The notes: a model not told the origin generated them from the sequence alone. Shown: positions 35,215 through 44,079, numbered from the stretch's first letter. The stretch: DNA of 64,000 bases from Kordia antarctica (GCF_009901525.1 NZ_CP019288.1:558001-622000); one strand, 5' to 3'. Translations and numbers: made by a program.

Positions 35215-35327
35215 GGTGCAAAAATACAGTTATTTGAATGAATTGAAAGATTAAATTGTTGAATTATTGAAAGATTAAAAGATTGAAGAATTAAATAGAA
35301 GTTTATGAGTTTGGTAGTTTATGAGTT

Positions 35328-35475
35328 TAAAGGTTTATGAGTTTATTACATTGTGTAAATAATTCACATGTCAAAATACTAAGGGCGTAAGCGATTTTAG
35401 TTTAAAGGTTTAAGAGTTTATTACATTATGTGAAAAATTCACATACCAAAATACTAAGAGCGTAAGCGATACCAA
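35328..35475. repeat. Diverged tandem duplication of about 70 bp in a gene-free gap
   Basis: Two units (about 35328-35396 and 35401-35472) share gagtttattacatt, aattcaca, caaaatactaag and gcgtaagcgat in the same order. No gene is supported in 35215-35702. Confidence 0.75.
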
Positions 35476-35702
35476 AGGCAAAGCCGTTTCTAAGAGCAAA
35501 GCGAGTCCAACCCCAAAGTTTCCAAAGTCGAACTTTTTGATTGAGGATTTGAAAGCTATCAACTTATTTACAAAAGAATATGCTGACTTGCACATTGTGT
35601 CTTAAAATCAAAAAATAGTGTCAATAAAAAACGTTGAATCATTGAATTTTTAAATCATTGAATTGAGCGAAGCGATATTAAAAGCGAAGCGCGTCTAAAA
35701 AT

Positions 35703-36620
35703 CTACTTTCCAGCTTCTTGAAATTCATAAATCAATAATTGACTTTGAATGTTCATCGGTAACGCCAAGAGTTTTTTCTCAGGAATGTATAATATATCGC
35801 CAACACTTCTACCAACAGTTAAAATATTTTCTACGTCGCCATTTGTGTTTATTTTCATGATTTTTCCTGTATTCCAAGCAGAAATAAGGAAATTGTCTTT
35901 GTCATAGATTTGAACGCCATCAAGGTTTCCGAGTGTGTCTTTTGAAACCTTTACTATTTCTTTGGTTTCCATGTTCACTTTTAAGAAGTTTCCGCTTTGC
36001 TTTTTGTCGTCTCCTTCTCCAATCACATTTCCCCAAGCGGCAACATACATTTCATTGCCAACTTTTAAGAGTCCATTTGGATGTTCTAAATCATTGGAAT
36101 TTAGCCATTCTGAAAAGATTCCATCAGGAGTTAAGACGAAAATTGAAGATTTAGAGGTGTCAGAAACATATACTGCTCCGTGTTCTCCAATTTCTACATC
36201 GTTCAAAAATAAAGTTGCATCATTCGTATAAGTTTTGATTATTTTTCCTGTGTTTAAATCAGCTTCTACTAAATTTAATTGGTCACTGACATATAATTTA
36301 TCGCCTGTAATGGCAATTCCTTTCGGATCATTTAAACCAGAAATAAATATAGAATCGATAATTTTTCCGTCAAGTGAAATTTTAGCAATGCTTCCGTCTC
36401 CTTTTTCTCTGTTGCCAATTAGAGAAGCGTATAATACATTTCTTTTTTTGTCATATACAACAGATTCACAATGTGTTAAACCATTTACTTCGTGTAATAG
36501 TTTAGGTATTAAAATAACTTCTACGTTTTCTTTTTCAGGTGTTTTATCAACTTCTTTTTTTTCACTTTTGCAAGCGAAGAAACACATTGATACAATTATA
36601 AGAGTAAGGAAATTTTTCAT
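35703..36620 (-). CDS. SMP-30/NHL-like beta-propeller lipoprotein
   Basis: The start is ATG 36620, giving a lipobox 'CFFAC' at residues 13-17; upstream in-frame codons would put a non-signal extension before it. The 305-residue product has repeated strands typical of a six-bladed SMP-30/gluconolactonase-like propeller ('DPKGIAITGDKLYVSDQ', 'LNDVEIGEHGAVYVSDT', 'HPNGLLKVGNEMYVAAW'). Acidic residues at blade tips may bind calcium. It may be a lactonase or a ligand-binding lipoprotein; substrate unknown. It is divergent from the cyclase gene with 78 bp between the starts. Confidence 0.8.
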   Translation of the reverse strand: MKNFLTLIIVSMCFFACKSEKKEVDKTPEKENVEVILIPKLLHEVNGLTHCESVVYDKKRNVLYASLIGNREKGDGSIAKISLDGKIIDSIFISGLNDPKGIAITGDKLYVSDQLNLVEADLNTGKIIKTYTNDATLFLNDVEIGEHGAVYVSDTSKSSIFVLTPDGIFSEWLNSNDLEHPNGLLKVGNEMYVAAWGNVIGEGDDKKQSGNFLKVNMETKEIVKVSKDTLGNLDGVQIYDKDNFLISAWNTGKIMKINTNGDVENILTVGRSVGDILYIPEKKLLALPMNIQSQLLIYEFQEAGK

Positions 36621-36698
36621 GAATCGGTTTTTTAATTTATCTCTAAAATACAGAATCAAACACAATATTTGTAATTTACTTTTAGTATTTTGCATTTT

Positions 36699-37778
36699 AT
36701 GAGCAGAACATTCCGACAGTACTTATTATTTACCTTGCAATCTATTGGATTTTGGATGTTAGCATTTAGTTTTCTAATAGTGATTCGCTATTTCGGTGTT
36801 TTTGAAGAAAAAGGTGTGAGCGTACTTCCAAAGTATAGATTAGCACTAACTGATTTGCTAGCTTTTGTATCGTTAGTTTCAATTCCATTTGGTATTTTTT
36901 ATGCTGCTATTGAGTTTTTGTTTGATCGATTTTTATCTAAAAGTCTCTCACTTGGTATTGTCATTTTTGCTAAAACGGTTATTTATTTGATATTGTTGGT
37001 AGTATTGGTTTCTTTCGTGGTTGATTATACGGGTTACATTTTGGATGATTCTACGGAAACTGGAAATGATTGGTGGTATACTAATAAGACGTTTTGGACA
37101 ATTGTAGTGTTTTTTATTGTAGCGTCTTTAGTGTTTTCATTTATTAAGATTGCAAACGAGAAATTTGGTCGCGGTGTATTTATTAATATGCTGCTCGGAA
37201 AATATCGCAAACCACAAGAAGAGAAACGAATTTTTATGTTTTTAGATTTGAAATCTTCTACTACAATTGCTGAAAATTTAGGACATTATACATATAGTCA
37301 GTTGATTCAAGATTGTTTTTATGATTTGAATTCGATTGTTCAAAGGTATGATGCCGAAATTTATCAATATGTTGGAGATGAAGCTGTGTTGAGTTGGACG
37401 TATGAACGCGGTATCAAACGAAATAATGCAGTGCAGTTGTACTTTACTTTTCAAAAAAGATTAAATACTCGAAGGAATCATTATCAAGAGAAATACGGTT
37501 TGATTCCTGAGTTTAAAGCTGGAATTCACGGCGGAACGTTAATGGTAGCCGAAGTTGGTAGCATTAAAAAAGAACTTGCATATCATGGCGATGTTATTAA
37601 TACGACAGCCAGAATTCAGGCAGAATGCAATACGTTTAATGCAAATGTGTTGATTTCTGAATCTTTATTGCAAGAGATGAAACTTCGCAAAATTTTTACG
37701 ACAAAAAGAATTAATGATTTGTTACTAAAAGGAAAAGTACAAACCATCAATATTTATAGTATTTCAACAGAAAATTAA
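36699..37778 (+). CDS. Membrane-bound class III adenylate/guanylate cyclase
   Basis: The best start is ATG 36699, after which four hydrophobic segments span about residues 5-150. The catalytic domain covers about 180-355 with both metal-binding aspartates ('FMFLDLKSSTTIAE' and 'YQYVGDEAVLSW') and the late 'HGDVINTTARIQAECN' with the conserved asparagine and arginine. It makes cAMP or cGMP in response to a membrane signal, and a single domain means it must dimerise. The substrate-choice residues are not certain by eye. No effector protein lies beside it. Confidence 0.88.
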   Translation: MSRTFRQYLLFTLQSIGFWMLAFSFLIVIRYFGVFEEKGVSVLPKYRLALTDLLAFVSLVSIPFGIFYAAIEFLFDRFLSKSLSLGIVIFAKTVIYLILLVVLVSFVVDYTGYILDDSTETGNDWWYTNKTFWTIVVFFIVASLVFSFIKIANEKFGRGVFINMLLGKYRKPQEEKRIFMFLDLKSSTTIAENLGHYTYSQLIQDCFYDLNSIVQRYDAEIYQYVGDEAVLSWTYERGIKRNNAVQLYFTFQKRLNTRRNHYQEKYGLIPEFKAGIHGGTLMVAEVGSIKKELAYHGDVINTTARIQAECNTFNANVLISESLLQEMKLRKIFTTKRINDLLLKGKVQTINIYSISTEN

Positions 37779-37783
37779 ATTAA

Positions 37784-37984
37784 TTAATCTGTTTCTTCTA
37801 AAAAGAAAAATTCACCAATTGATTTGTTAAAAACAGTACTCAATTTCAGCGCTAATACTGTTGATGGCACATAACGACCTTTTTCAATAGAATTTATCGT
37901 TTGCCTTGAAACGCCTATTTTCTTGGCTAAATCATCTTGTGTAATGTCTAAAATGGCGCGTTCTATTTTGATTCGATTCCTCAT
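37784..37984 (-). CDS. XRE-family helix-turn-helix regulator (YozG/HipB-like)
   Basis: ATG 37984 gives a compact 66-residue HTH_3 protein: 'RNRIKIERAILDITQDDLAKKIGVSRQTI' then 'NSIEKGRYVPSTVLALKLSTVF', plus an acidic end 'FFFLEETD'. The start overlaps the stop of the upstream membrane gene as TAATG, so the two are translationally coupled. Such small single-domain regulators next to membrane proteins usually control their own operon. The frame before ATG 37984 belongs to the neighbour. Confidence 0.9.
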   Translation of the reverse strand: MRNRIKIERAILDITQDDLAKKIGVSRQTINSIEKGRYVPSTVLALKLSTVFNKSIGEFFFLEETD

Positions 37985-38430
37985 TACGACTTTCTTTTTA
38001 ACATGTAGAAAAACAATAAATACATCGTTAATAAAAACCATAGTATTTGAAAATCGCCAAGGTCAGTTAATGGTCCTTTGTCGTCTTTAACAAATAAATC
38101 AGCAATATAATTTACCAATGGTTGAATCAATGTATATACAACGCCGGCAATAAACGCCATAGAAAATGCTTGTCCGCGCATTGTCAGAATTCGCTCGTCT
38201 TCTATTTTTTCTCTAGCCAATGCAATTACTAATAATCCGATTAACATGATTCGTTTCATTGCAAACTTTAGTGTAGGATTTGTAAAATCTGCCGTTTTTG
38301 CAATAATTATAGTGAGTATTGAAAGTAAAATGATTGCGATTCCTATTTTTTTAAAGGAATACGGCAATCCAAAGTTTTTAAATTTTTCAAATAGTTTTTT
38401 GTCTCTATCACAAGATTTTTCTTTAGTCAT
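37984..38430 (-). CDS. Integral membrane protein coupled to an XRE regulator
   Basis: ATG 38430 starts a 148-residue protein; a TTG further upstream is less likely. Four hydrophobic segments are visible (IGIAIILLSILTIIIAK, 'IMLIGLLVIALA', 'AFIAGVVYTLIQPLV' and 'LWFLLTMYLLFFYML') and a conserved-looking 'EKIEDERILTMRGQAFS' between helices 2 and 3. This layout, a membrane protein with EDER in a loop beside a 66-residue XRE protein, is common in Firmicutes and Bacteroidota. Function unknown. Confidence 0.75.
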   Translation of the reverse strand: MTKEKSCDRDKKLFEKFKNFGLPYSFKKIGIAIILLSILTIIIAKTADFTNPTLKFAMKRIMLIGLLVIALAREKIEDERILTMRGQAFSMAFIAGVVYTLIQPLVNYIADLFVKDDKGPLTDLGDFQILWFLLTMYLLFFYMLKRKS

Positions 38431-38624
38431 AATATATAATTTAATTGACAAGTTTGCTTTATGTTATGTCAAATATACTTTACATTTTGTAAAGCGCAAA
38501 ATATTTTTATAGATTTCTAGAAAATTTAAAATGCTGTGATATGGTTTGAAAGTGTTTACGAATTGAGATTTACGGAGGAGTTTTAAGTATTCACGATATA
38601 AATCTACTCGAATTGACGTTTTGA

Positions 38625-38672
38625 TTTAAAGTAGATTCCTGCCTACGCAGGAATGAAAAAATCTAAGAAGTC
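38625..38672. repeat. 48-bp direct repeat, left copy, flanking a toxin-antitoxin pair
   Basis: This matches 39277-39324 at 47 of 48 positions and includes the inverted words attcctg/caggaat around gcctacg. It lies 4 bp outside the toxin gene's 3' end. Confidence 0.9.
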
Positions 38673-38676
38673 GAGT

Positions 38677-38979
38677 TTAATGCCGCTTTTTCTTCTTCGG
38701 ATTCTGTTGTGTATTGAATACTGAATAAATGTAGATTTCATCTTCAATATGCTCATATATAATTACATAAGGAAAGCGTTTGAGCGCCAATTCTCTAAAG
38801 ACTGGTTTGCGTTTTATTTGAAAAAAGACGTTGCCAAGTTGTAATGTTTTGAAATAACCTTCTAAATAGTAATAGAATTCACGACCTAAACCTTCTTGTA
38901 GTGTTTCATAATATTCAATAGCTTTTTCAATTTCTATTTGAGCTTCTACATCTAAGGTAAGCTTTAACTCAAAATCCAT
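38677..38979 (-). CDS. ParE/RelE-superfamily toxin
   Basis: The 100-residue basic protein has the ParE/RelE pattern: 'DVEAQIEIEKAIEYYETLQEGLGREF' helices, then strands 'RELALKRFPYVIIYEHIEDEIYIYSVFNT' and a Lys/Arg-rich tail. Members poison DNA gyrase or cut mRNA at the ribosome. Its start overlaps the end of the antitoxin gene by 11 bp, the normal order. The fold by itself does not settle the target. Confidence 0.85.
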   Translation of the reverse strand: MDFELKLTLDVEAQIEIEKAIEYYETLQEGLGREFYYYLEGYFKTLQLGNVFFQIKRKPVFRELALKRFPYVIIYEHIEDEIYIYSVFNTQQNPKKKKRH

Positions 38980-39226
38980 ACTTTTTTTTCAATTCGAGTT
39001 TTACATCGTCCCAATTTTTTCCTTGAGTCTCACTATTTAATCGTTTATCTCGACGAACTTCCACAACTTTGTAGTGTTGTTCAGGAATAAGTGAATTAGT
39101 ATTGGAATCACTTGGACTTACATTCATAGAATCAAAAACACCGTCTAGTGTGACAAGTTTAGATTCATCTTGGATGAAGATTTCAAATTGTTTGATGAGT
39201 TTGTCTCTAAGCTCTATTGCTCCCAT
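38969..39226 (-). CDS. Antitoxin partner of the ParE/RelE-like toxin
   Basis: The 85-residue product starts at ATG 39226 and overlaps the toxin gene by 11 bp. The acidic N-terminal half is followed by the Glu/Lys-rich end 'WDDVKLELKKKYGF', a usual toxin-wrapping tail. I cannot name the DNA-binding fold with confidence. The call rests on size and on its place before the toxin. Confidence 0.75.
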   Translation of the reverse strand: MGAIELRDKLIKQFEIFIQDESKLVTLDGVFDSMNVSPSDSNTNSLIPEQHYKVVEVRRDKRLNSETQGKNWDDVKLELKKKYGF

Positions 39227-39276
39227 AATACTGAGGTGTTATGCTAACAAATATACGTAAATTAACGAGATTTTAG

Positions 39277-39324
39277 TTTAAAGTAGATTCCTGCCTACGC
39301 AGGAATGACAAAATCTAAGAAGTC
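39277..39324. repeat. 48-bp direct repeat, right copy, flanking a toxin-antitoxin pair
   Basis: This is the partner of 38625-38672, in the same orientation, 50 bp upstream of the antitoxin start. The two copies bracket the whole toxin-antitoxin cassette (652 bp apart). Confidence 0.9.
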
Positions 39325-39360
39325 CAACAATCTACATTTCGACTCCGCTCAATGTACGAT

Positions 39361-40083
39361 TTACTCTTTTACAATAATCATTGTCGCTTTAACACCTGTG
39401 GTTAAGTTCCATTCGTTTGCAGAAATGAGTTCGCCTTTGTCGTTATATACACGGAATTCGGCTGTATTTGGTCCAGATGAACCTTGATTCAACGCCTGAA
39501 AGTCTATTTTGTTAAATCCTTTTTCTAAGGTTACATTTATTTTTTTGTATGCAGCTTCCAATCGAATGTTATCTGCTACAATGACATCATTTACAAAGAC
39601 ACGAACTCTATCACCATCGACAAATTCATGATCTCTACACACAATTTCTACGAATTTTCCGTTGCTTCTAAAATCGCCTAAGTACTGCTCTACTTTGTAT
39701 TCTGGACGAATTTCTTTGTCTTTGTTATTCAGTTTGCGTTCAAATTCTTTGTTGCGCGTTACGAATTGCTCTTGCCCAACAAATTGGATTTCTTTTTCTT
39801 CTTTTAAAGAAGTTAGATTCGATTCAGGCAATTTTATCAAGCTTGTACGCTTTTTTGTCAACAAACTCGGCGTTTTGAATTCCATGAAGTTTGGAGAATT
39901 CTTTTGCTGTTTTAATGGCTCTTCAGGTTTTGGAAATGGTAATTTAATGCGTCCTTTTGTAATATCTACATCCGTTGTTTTAGTCTTCGTCGTATCTTTT
40001 TGCGCATACGCAGATAGCATTCCAATTAGGATTAACGCGATAGTAATACGAATTTTTGTTTTTATATAGCTAGAAGACACCAT
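39361..40083 (-). CDS. Secreted protein of unknown function
   Basis: The likely start is ATG 40083, which gives a signal peptide ending 'MLSAYAQ'. The 240-residue product has a Lys/Pro-rich N-terminal half and a beta-rich C-terminal domain with 'DGDRVRVFVNDVIVADNI' and 'FNKIDFQALNQGSSGPNTAE', a pattern I associate with uncharacterised flavobacterial secreted proteins. No catalytic motif is visible. It is monocistronic as far as can be seen. Confidence 0.75.
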   Translation of the reverse strand: MVSSSYIKTKIRITIALILIGMLSAYAQKDTTKTKTTDVDITKGRIKLPFPKPEEPLKQQKNSPNFMEFKTPSLLTKKRTSLIKLPESNLTSLKEEKEIQFVGQEQFVTRNKEFERKLNNKDKEIRPEYKVEQYLGDFRSNGKFVEIVCRDHEFVDGDRVRVFVNDVIVADNIRLEAAYKKINVTLEKGFNKIDFQALNQGSSGPNTAEFRVYNDKGELISANEWNLTTGVKATMIIVKE

Positions 40084-40185
40084 TTTTGATTTAAGGTACA
40101 TTGCAAATATGTACTACAATAGTACGTTTTTTTTAATGACAATTTTAGATGTTAACATACAATTATCATTCCAACTTATAATAGC

Positions 40186-40920
40186 TTATGTCCAAGCAAT
40201 TGCTGTCAATTCTAAATGAATTATTTTTTTGATTCCTAGGTTGATGTTTTTTCGTTTCCAGAAACCACTATTTGGATGATGTACTTGGTATTCAACATTA
40301 ATTACACGAGAAAGTTCTTGCGAAATAATTCCCTTAAAAGCGCGTGTACTTCCGTTAATGTAATAGTCAAACGTATGTCGTTTTAGGTAATTCATGAAAT
40401 CATTTCTATATTTTAGATTGATCCAACCATAAAACCAAAAATTTAAACGTGTTTGGTTGCTTCCTCTCTTTCCTAATAAGTAATGTAATGAAGTTTGATA
40501 CGGAACTAACGTGTAAAATGTTACTTCAAAATTAGAAATTTCGCTTGAAGCAATTTGCGCCATTAATTCCAAGAATCCAGCTTTGAAACTTTGAAAATAA
40601 CCTGTAAGCGGATTTGTTGCTCTAAATTCATTTTTATAGTCAAACTCGTTTTTATCGGGCGCTTCAACTGTAAAAAGTACTTTTGTATGTTGTATATCTT
40701 TTGTTGGCGCAACTTGTGGTTTGCCATTTTCTATCCAAAAAGTCCAAGGTTTTACTAAATGTGGCGCTCTGAAAAAACGATCTTTTATGATAACAAAATC
40801 ACCTTGCACATCAAAAAACTCTTCATCTTCATTTTTAATTATCTGGAAATCATCAGTTTTAAGACTTGTAACACGTTTACTTTTTCTATTATATACAGGA
40901 ATTGTTTGTAGTACTTTCAT
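40186..40920 (-). CDS. Conserved-looking cytoplasmic protein of unknown function
   Basis: The 244-residue protein has no signal peptide and no membrane segment. It has an N-terminal beta-rich part ('TDDFQIIKNEDEEFFDVQGD') and aromatic-rich helices ('RLNFWFYGWINLKYRNDFMNYL'). I do not recognise a family. It is on the same strand as the preceding secreted protein gene, 102 bp apart. An AT-rich gap of about 690 bp follows its start. Confidence 0.65.
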   Translation of the reverse strand: MKVLQTIPVYNRKSKRVTSLKTDDFQIIKNEDEEFFDVQGDFVIIKDRFFRAPHLVKPWTFWIENGKPQVAPTKDIQHTKVLFTVEAPDKNEFDYKNEFRATNPLTGYFQSFKAGFLELMAQIASSEISNFEVTFYTLVPYQTSLHYLLGKRGSNQTRLNFWFYGWINLKYRNDFMNYLKRHTFDYYINGSTRAFKGIISQELSRVINVEYQVHHPNSGFWKRKNINLGIKKIIHLELTAIAWT

Positions 40921-41037
40921 ATCGGGGAATACTTTCGGAGTGCATAATTAAGTATTCTAAGTCAGATTCGAAACTATTTTTCTTAACAATGCATTTGTTA
41001 ATTTCTTTTTGATGCTATTCAAAAAGCTATAAAAAAA

Positions 41038-41062
41038 GAAAGAGAGCACGGAGCTCTCTTTC
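41038..41062 (-). terminator. Terminator-like hairpin 1 (minus strand)
   Basis: A 10-bp perfect stem (gaaagagagc with gctctctttc) with a 5-nt loop is followed on the minus strand by a run of seven T. It lies 118 bp upstream of the 40186-40920 gene's start, so it ends some transcript coming from higher coordinates. Confidence 0.75.
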
Positions 41063-41234
41063 GGGTTTTAGGGGGGAATATTTTTGTCAATTTTGATATT
41101 AACAGTGCAAGAGTACAACTATTCTTACTTTATAAAAAAGTATGAAGATCAAAAAACTTGAAATTGCGATGAAGTGTATAAATTTTCGTCAAAAGGGTTT
41201 TTAAGTAGAAATAAATTTATAGTTCAGATACAAA

Positions 41235-41265
41235 AACGTCTTTAATTGTTGAAATAAAGGACGTT
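41235..41265 (-). terminator. Terminator-like hairpin 2 (minus strand)
   Basis: aacgtcttt pairs with aaaggacgtt (one bulge), and on the minus strand the hairpin is followed by ttttg. It is weaker than its neighbours. Confidence 0.45.
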
Positions 41266-41363
41266 ACCTTGTCAATATATTTGAGTCAAATCAATCTGTA
41301 TTTAAAAATTAACTAAACAGCAAATTAATTTGAGAAAGTTTTTTCTATTTCATGTAAAAAAAA

Positions 41364-41386
41364 GAGCCCAATTTAGAATCAGGCTC
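41364..41386 (-). terminator. Terminator-like hairpin 3 (minus strand)
   Basis: gagccc pairs with aggctc; the closing loop pair is G-U only if the minus strand is the RNA. On that strand eight T follow, supporting a minus-strand terminator. Confidence 0.7.
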
Positions 41387-41555
41387 ATAAAAACTTGTTA
41401 CAGTTTTTTTAGCATTGCTGAATTACAAACCTACTACTTTTATTTTTTTGTAAGAAATTATTTTTTATATAAATATAATTTTCTTAGTTTTTTAACTGAA
41501 TTTCGATTTTTTTTTCAATCAAACAAGAGATAATTTTATCATATTCGTAAACAAA

Positions 41556-41582
41556 AAAAGAGAAACTGTACGTTTCTCTTTT
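41556..41582 (-). terminator. Terminator after the hotdog thioesterase gene (minus strand)
   Basis: An 11-bp perfect stem (aaaagagaaac with gtttctctttt) with a 5-nt loop and a T run on the minus strand lies 31 bp past the stop codon at 41613. No gene is supported between 41063 and 41555. Confidence 0.85.
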
Positions 41583-41612
41583 AAGTTGGTGCTATATTGT
41601 GACTATATAGAG

Positions 41613-42011
41613 TTAATCTTCATCCGAATCTAATCGATCTTTTACAAATTCAATTTCTTGTTTTCCGTGTGGTAAGGCATTTCCGTTTTTATCAAGGTTT
41701 ACCATGACAATATTATCAACCGTAAGAATGGTTTCGCGAGTCATTTTATTTCGAACTTCAGATTTTAGTGTAATGGAAGATCTCCCAAATTTTACCACTT
41801 CTATTCCTATTTCTACAATGTCTCCTTTTTTAGCCGAACTTTTGAAATCAATTTCTGATATAAATTTCGTTACCACTTTTGGGTTTTCAAGTTGAATAAT
41901 GGCATATAACGCCGCTTCTTCATCTATCCAAGCTAACAATCGTCCACCAAATAATGTTCCATTAGGATTTAAGTCTTCGGGTTTAACCCATTTTCGTGTG
42001 TGAAATCTCAT
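41613..42011 (-). CDS. Acyl-CoA thioesterase, hotdog fold (YciA-like)
   Basis: The 132-residue protein matches the YciA/BACH group: 'PNGTLFGGRLLAWIDEEAALYA' carries the catalytic aspartate and the glycine-rich turn, and 'KGDIVEIGIEVVKFGRSSITL' is the later beta-helix pair. It hydrolyses acyl-CoA to free acid and CoA in the cytoplasm. The chain-length preference cannot be read. It is a single gene with its own terminator. Confidence 0.9.
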   Translation of the reverse strand: MRFHTRKWVKPEDLNPNGTLFGGRLLAWIDEEAALYAIIQLENPKVVTKFISEIDFKSSAKKGDIVEIGIEVVKFGRSSITLKSEVRNKMTRETILTVDNIVMVNLDKNGNALPHGKQEIEFVKDRLDSDED

Positions 42012-42240
42012 AACTTATTTTTTGTAAAAGTACACTTTGCTTCACTCCTATTTGTAGATTTTGAATAGAGTTTCTTTATGTTGCTTTTGGTAGAATTTAT
42101 CATTAGTGTCTCTTAAAAGATATAAGACCGCTACGCTGATAGAAATAAGATCATAGACTTTTCAATTGGCTCTATTTGAATATTTTGTAGATATAAGATA
42201 TATATCGGTTGTGCATTTTAAATTCAAAAGTATAATGAAG

Positions 42241-42360
42241 CGTCAGTTCGAGTGATTTTGAGGCACGAAAAATTTTACCGAGAACCTTTTTAGTGTGAAA
42301 AATTCTATTCTCGATACAAATTTTACTCATTTTCAATCGTAAAATTCACTCGAATTGACG
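42241..42360. repeat. 120-bp palindromic dispersed repeat (cgtcagttcgagtg family)
   Basis: The ends cgtcagttcgagtga and tcactcgaattgacg are inverted at 14 of 15 positions. Partial members occur at 29521-29594, 29802-29842, 33763-33803 and 38592-38618. The rest of the 42012-42514 gap shows only other repeat scraps, including one near 42458 resembling 6422-6455. Confidence 0.85.
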
Positions 42361-42514
42361 AATTTTATCAAAACGCACAACAGGTTATATATATAATTAT
42401 GAACGCTGTTTTTCAGTCTGTTACTAATTTGTCTTTGTTCTATAATCTAACAGCGGATTGTGCCGAGCGAAGTCGAAGTAAGCGGTCTCTTATCTTTAAT
42501 AGGACAACAGTAAT

Positions 42515-43414
42515 TTAAAACAATGTTTCCGGTTTTTGAGGTTTTGTTATGGTTTTTGGTATTGTCAAATTTACTTGCAAACGTTCATTTAGTTTTTTTG
42601 TAAAATATGCTGATAATAATGGAGATTCTACTTCCAGATTTTGATGAATGAAAAAGTGAATTTTTTGTAAACCAAAATCAATCCATTGTTCCAAACGATC
42701 AACCCAATCGTCCAAACGTGCATAATCGCTTTCATGATTGGCACCAACATATCTTATAAACGCTTCATTATTTGTCATACGCATATGCATAATATCGCGT
42801 CTTCCAGCCGTATCTACGAGAATATTGGCAATGTTATTTTCTTGTAATAGATGATATAATTCGTTCGCCACTTTTTCATCATTATACCAATCTGTATGTC
42901 TAAATTCCATTGCTAACGGAACTTCTTTTGGCCAAAATTCAGCAAATTGTACTACGCGATCAAAATCTTTTGGCGAAAAATTAGAATGCATTTGTAAAAA
43001 GATTGTTCCTAGTTTTTCTTGTAAATGTGTTGCGTTAAAAATGTATTGATCTACAATTGCTTCCGTCGCTTGCAAGCGTTTCCAATGGCTTATTTCTTGT
43101 GTGATTTTTGGAAAAAACTTAAAACCTTGAGGTGTTTTATCGCGCCATTTTTCAAATTGCGCTGCTGGAAACATTCGGTAAAATGTGGCGTTTAATTCTA
43201 TCGAATTGAATTGCGAAGCATAATATTGTAATTCATCTTTCGTTCCGCGTGGATAGAAACCTTTTAAATCTTGTTTGTTCCATTTGGCGCAACCAACATA
43301 TATAGAAGGAGTTGCGTCGTTTTTATACGTTTGTAAAACGACTTCCGTTTCTGGATGGTTTTCGGGTAATGTAAAATCTATGTTCTCAGGATTGGTTACT
43401 TTTCCAAATTGCAT
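42515..43414 (-). CDS. DUF72 domain protein
   Basis: The 299-residue protein fits the DUF72 (YecE-like) TIM-barrel family: 'IYVGCAKWNKQDLKGFYPRG', 'FNSIELNATFYRMFP', 'GFKFFPKITQEISHW', 'LQMHSNFSPKDFDRVVQF' and 'PLAMEFRHTDWY'. Its biochemical role is unknown, and a link to nucleic-acid damage has been suspected only from context in other genomes. It is divergent from the following gene. Confidence 0.92.
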   Translation of the reverse strand: MQFGKVTNPENIDFTLPENHPETEVVLQTYKNDATPSIYVGCAKWNKQDLKGFYPRGTKDELQYYASQFNSIELNATFYRMFPAAQFEKWRDKTPQGFKFFPKITQEISHWKRLQATEAIVDQYIFNATHLQEKLGTIFLQMHSNFSPKDFDRVVQFAEFWPKEVPLAMEFRHTDWYNDEKVANELYHLLQENNIANILVDTAGRRDIMHMRMTNNEAFIRYVGANHESDYARLDDWVDRLEQWIDFGLQKIHFFIHQNLEVESPLLSAYFTKKLNERLQVNLTIPKTITKPQKPETLF

Positions 43415-43567
43415 GCGTTTGTTTTTTAAAGCATAAAAATAAGGATTTCTTACAGAGCATATATTTAATTTTTATATTTTAATCCTGTTAATAAATCGGT
43501 TAACAAGTTGTTCATAACCTGTTCATTACCAAGCTTATTATTTCTAATTTTAATAAAACTTTTTGTC

Positions 43568-43987
43568 ATGAACGATAGAGAAAACGATTTGGTCAAAGCA
43601 AGACCACAACTTTCCCAAAAGTTAATTTCTGAAAATATGTCTACTGATGAGCGCTTTCAAAACGCTACATTGCGTCCTGTAATTAAGCTTCAAAGTCCTT
43701 TATTAATTGCTGCTTTTCGTAATTATATCAAGAAACATAAAAGTGTATTTCACGGTTTGTCACTTGAAAAACGCTTGTTATATATTGAAAATGCGATTCA
43801 GAAAGATATGAAGTTTCGCAATTCTGTCAAAGGAATGATTATTGGTCAATTTACATTGGAAGAATATCATTTATACATCGAAAATTCGTCTTCTTTAAAC
43901 AAACGCATGATGAATATTGTTACAGAACGTTTAAAAGATCACGTGCTTTTGTTTGACAAAGAAGTGTTATTTAGTGATGTTGTGTAA
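43568..43987 (+). CDS. Conserved flavobacterial protein of unknown function
   Basis: The best start is ATG 43568; in-frame codons upstream encode a hydrophobic leader that does not look real. The 139-residue product has no signal peptide and includes 'RFQNATLRPVIKLQSPLLIAAF' and 'LEEYHLYIENSSSLNKRMMN'. From memory, members of this group are often labelled glyoxalase, but I see no glyoxalase metal-binding pattern. It is mostly helical and likely cytoplasmic. Confidence 0.8.
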   Translation: MNDRENDLVKARPQLSQKLISENMSTDERFQNATLRPVIKLQSPLLIAAFRNYIKKHKSVFHGLSLEKRLLYIENAIQKDMKFRNSVKGMIIGQFTLEEYHLYIENSSSLNKRMMNIVTERLKDHVLLFDKEVLFSDVV

Positions 43988-44079
43988 ATGAGATTGTATA
44001 ATCTTTCTTAAAATTTAATTATTTTGTAGTATATTTTCTATATATTTATATGATTTTATCATATTTTCAGGAAGTGCTT

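Noticed and set aside
35410-35595. 61-codon minus-strand frame
   Set aside because: It lies within the tandem duplication and low-complexity DNA.
41330-41533. 67-codon plus-strand frame
   Set aside because: Runs through a terminator-like hairpin and poly-T tracts; Phe/Tyr-rich noise.
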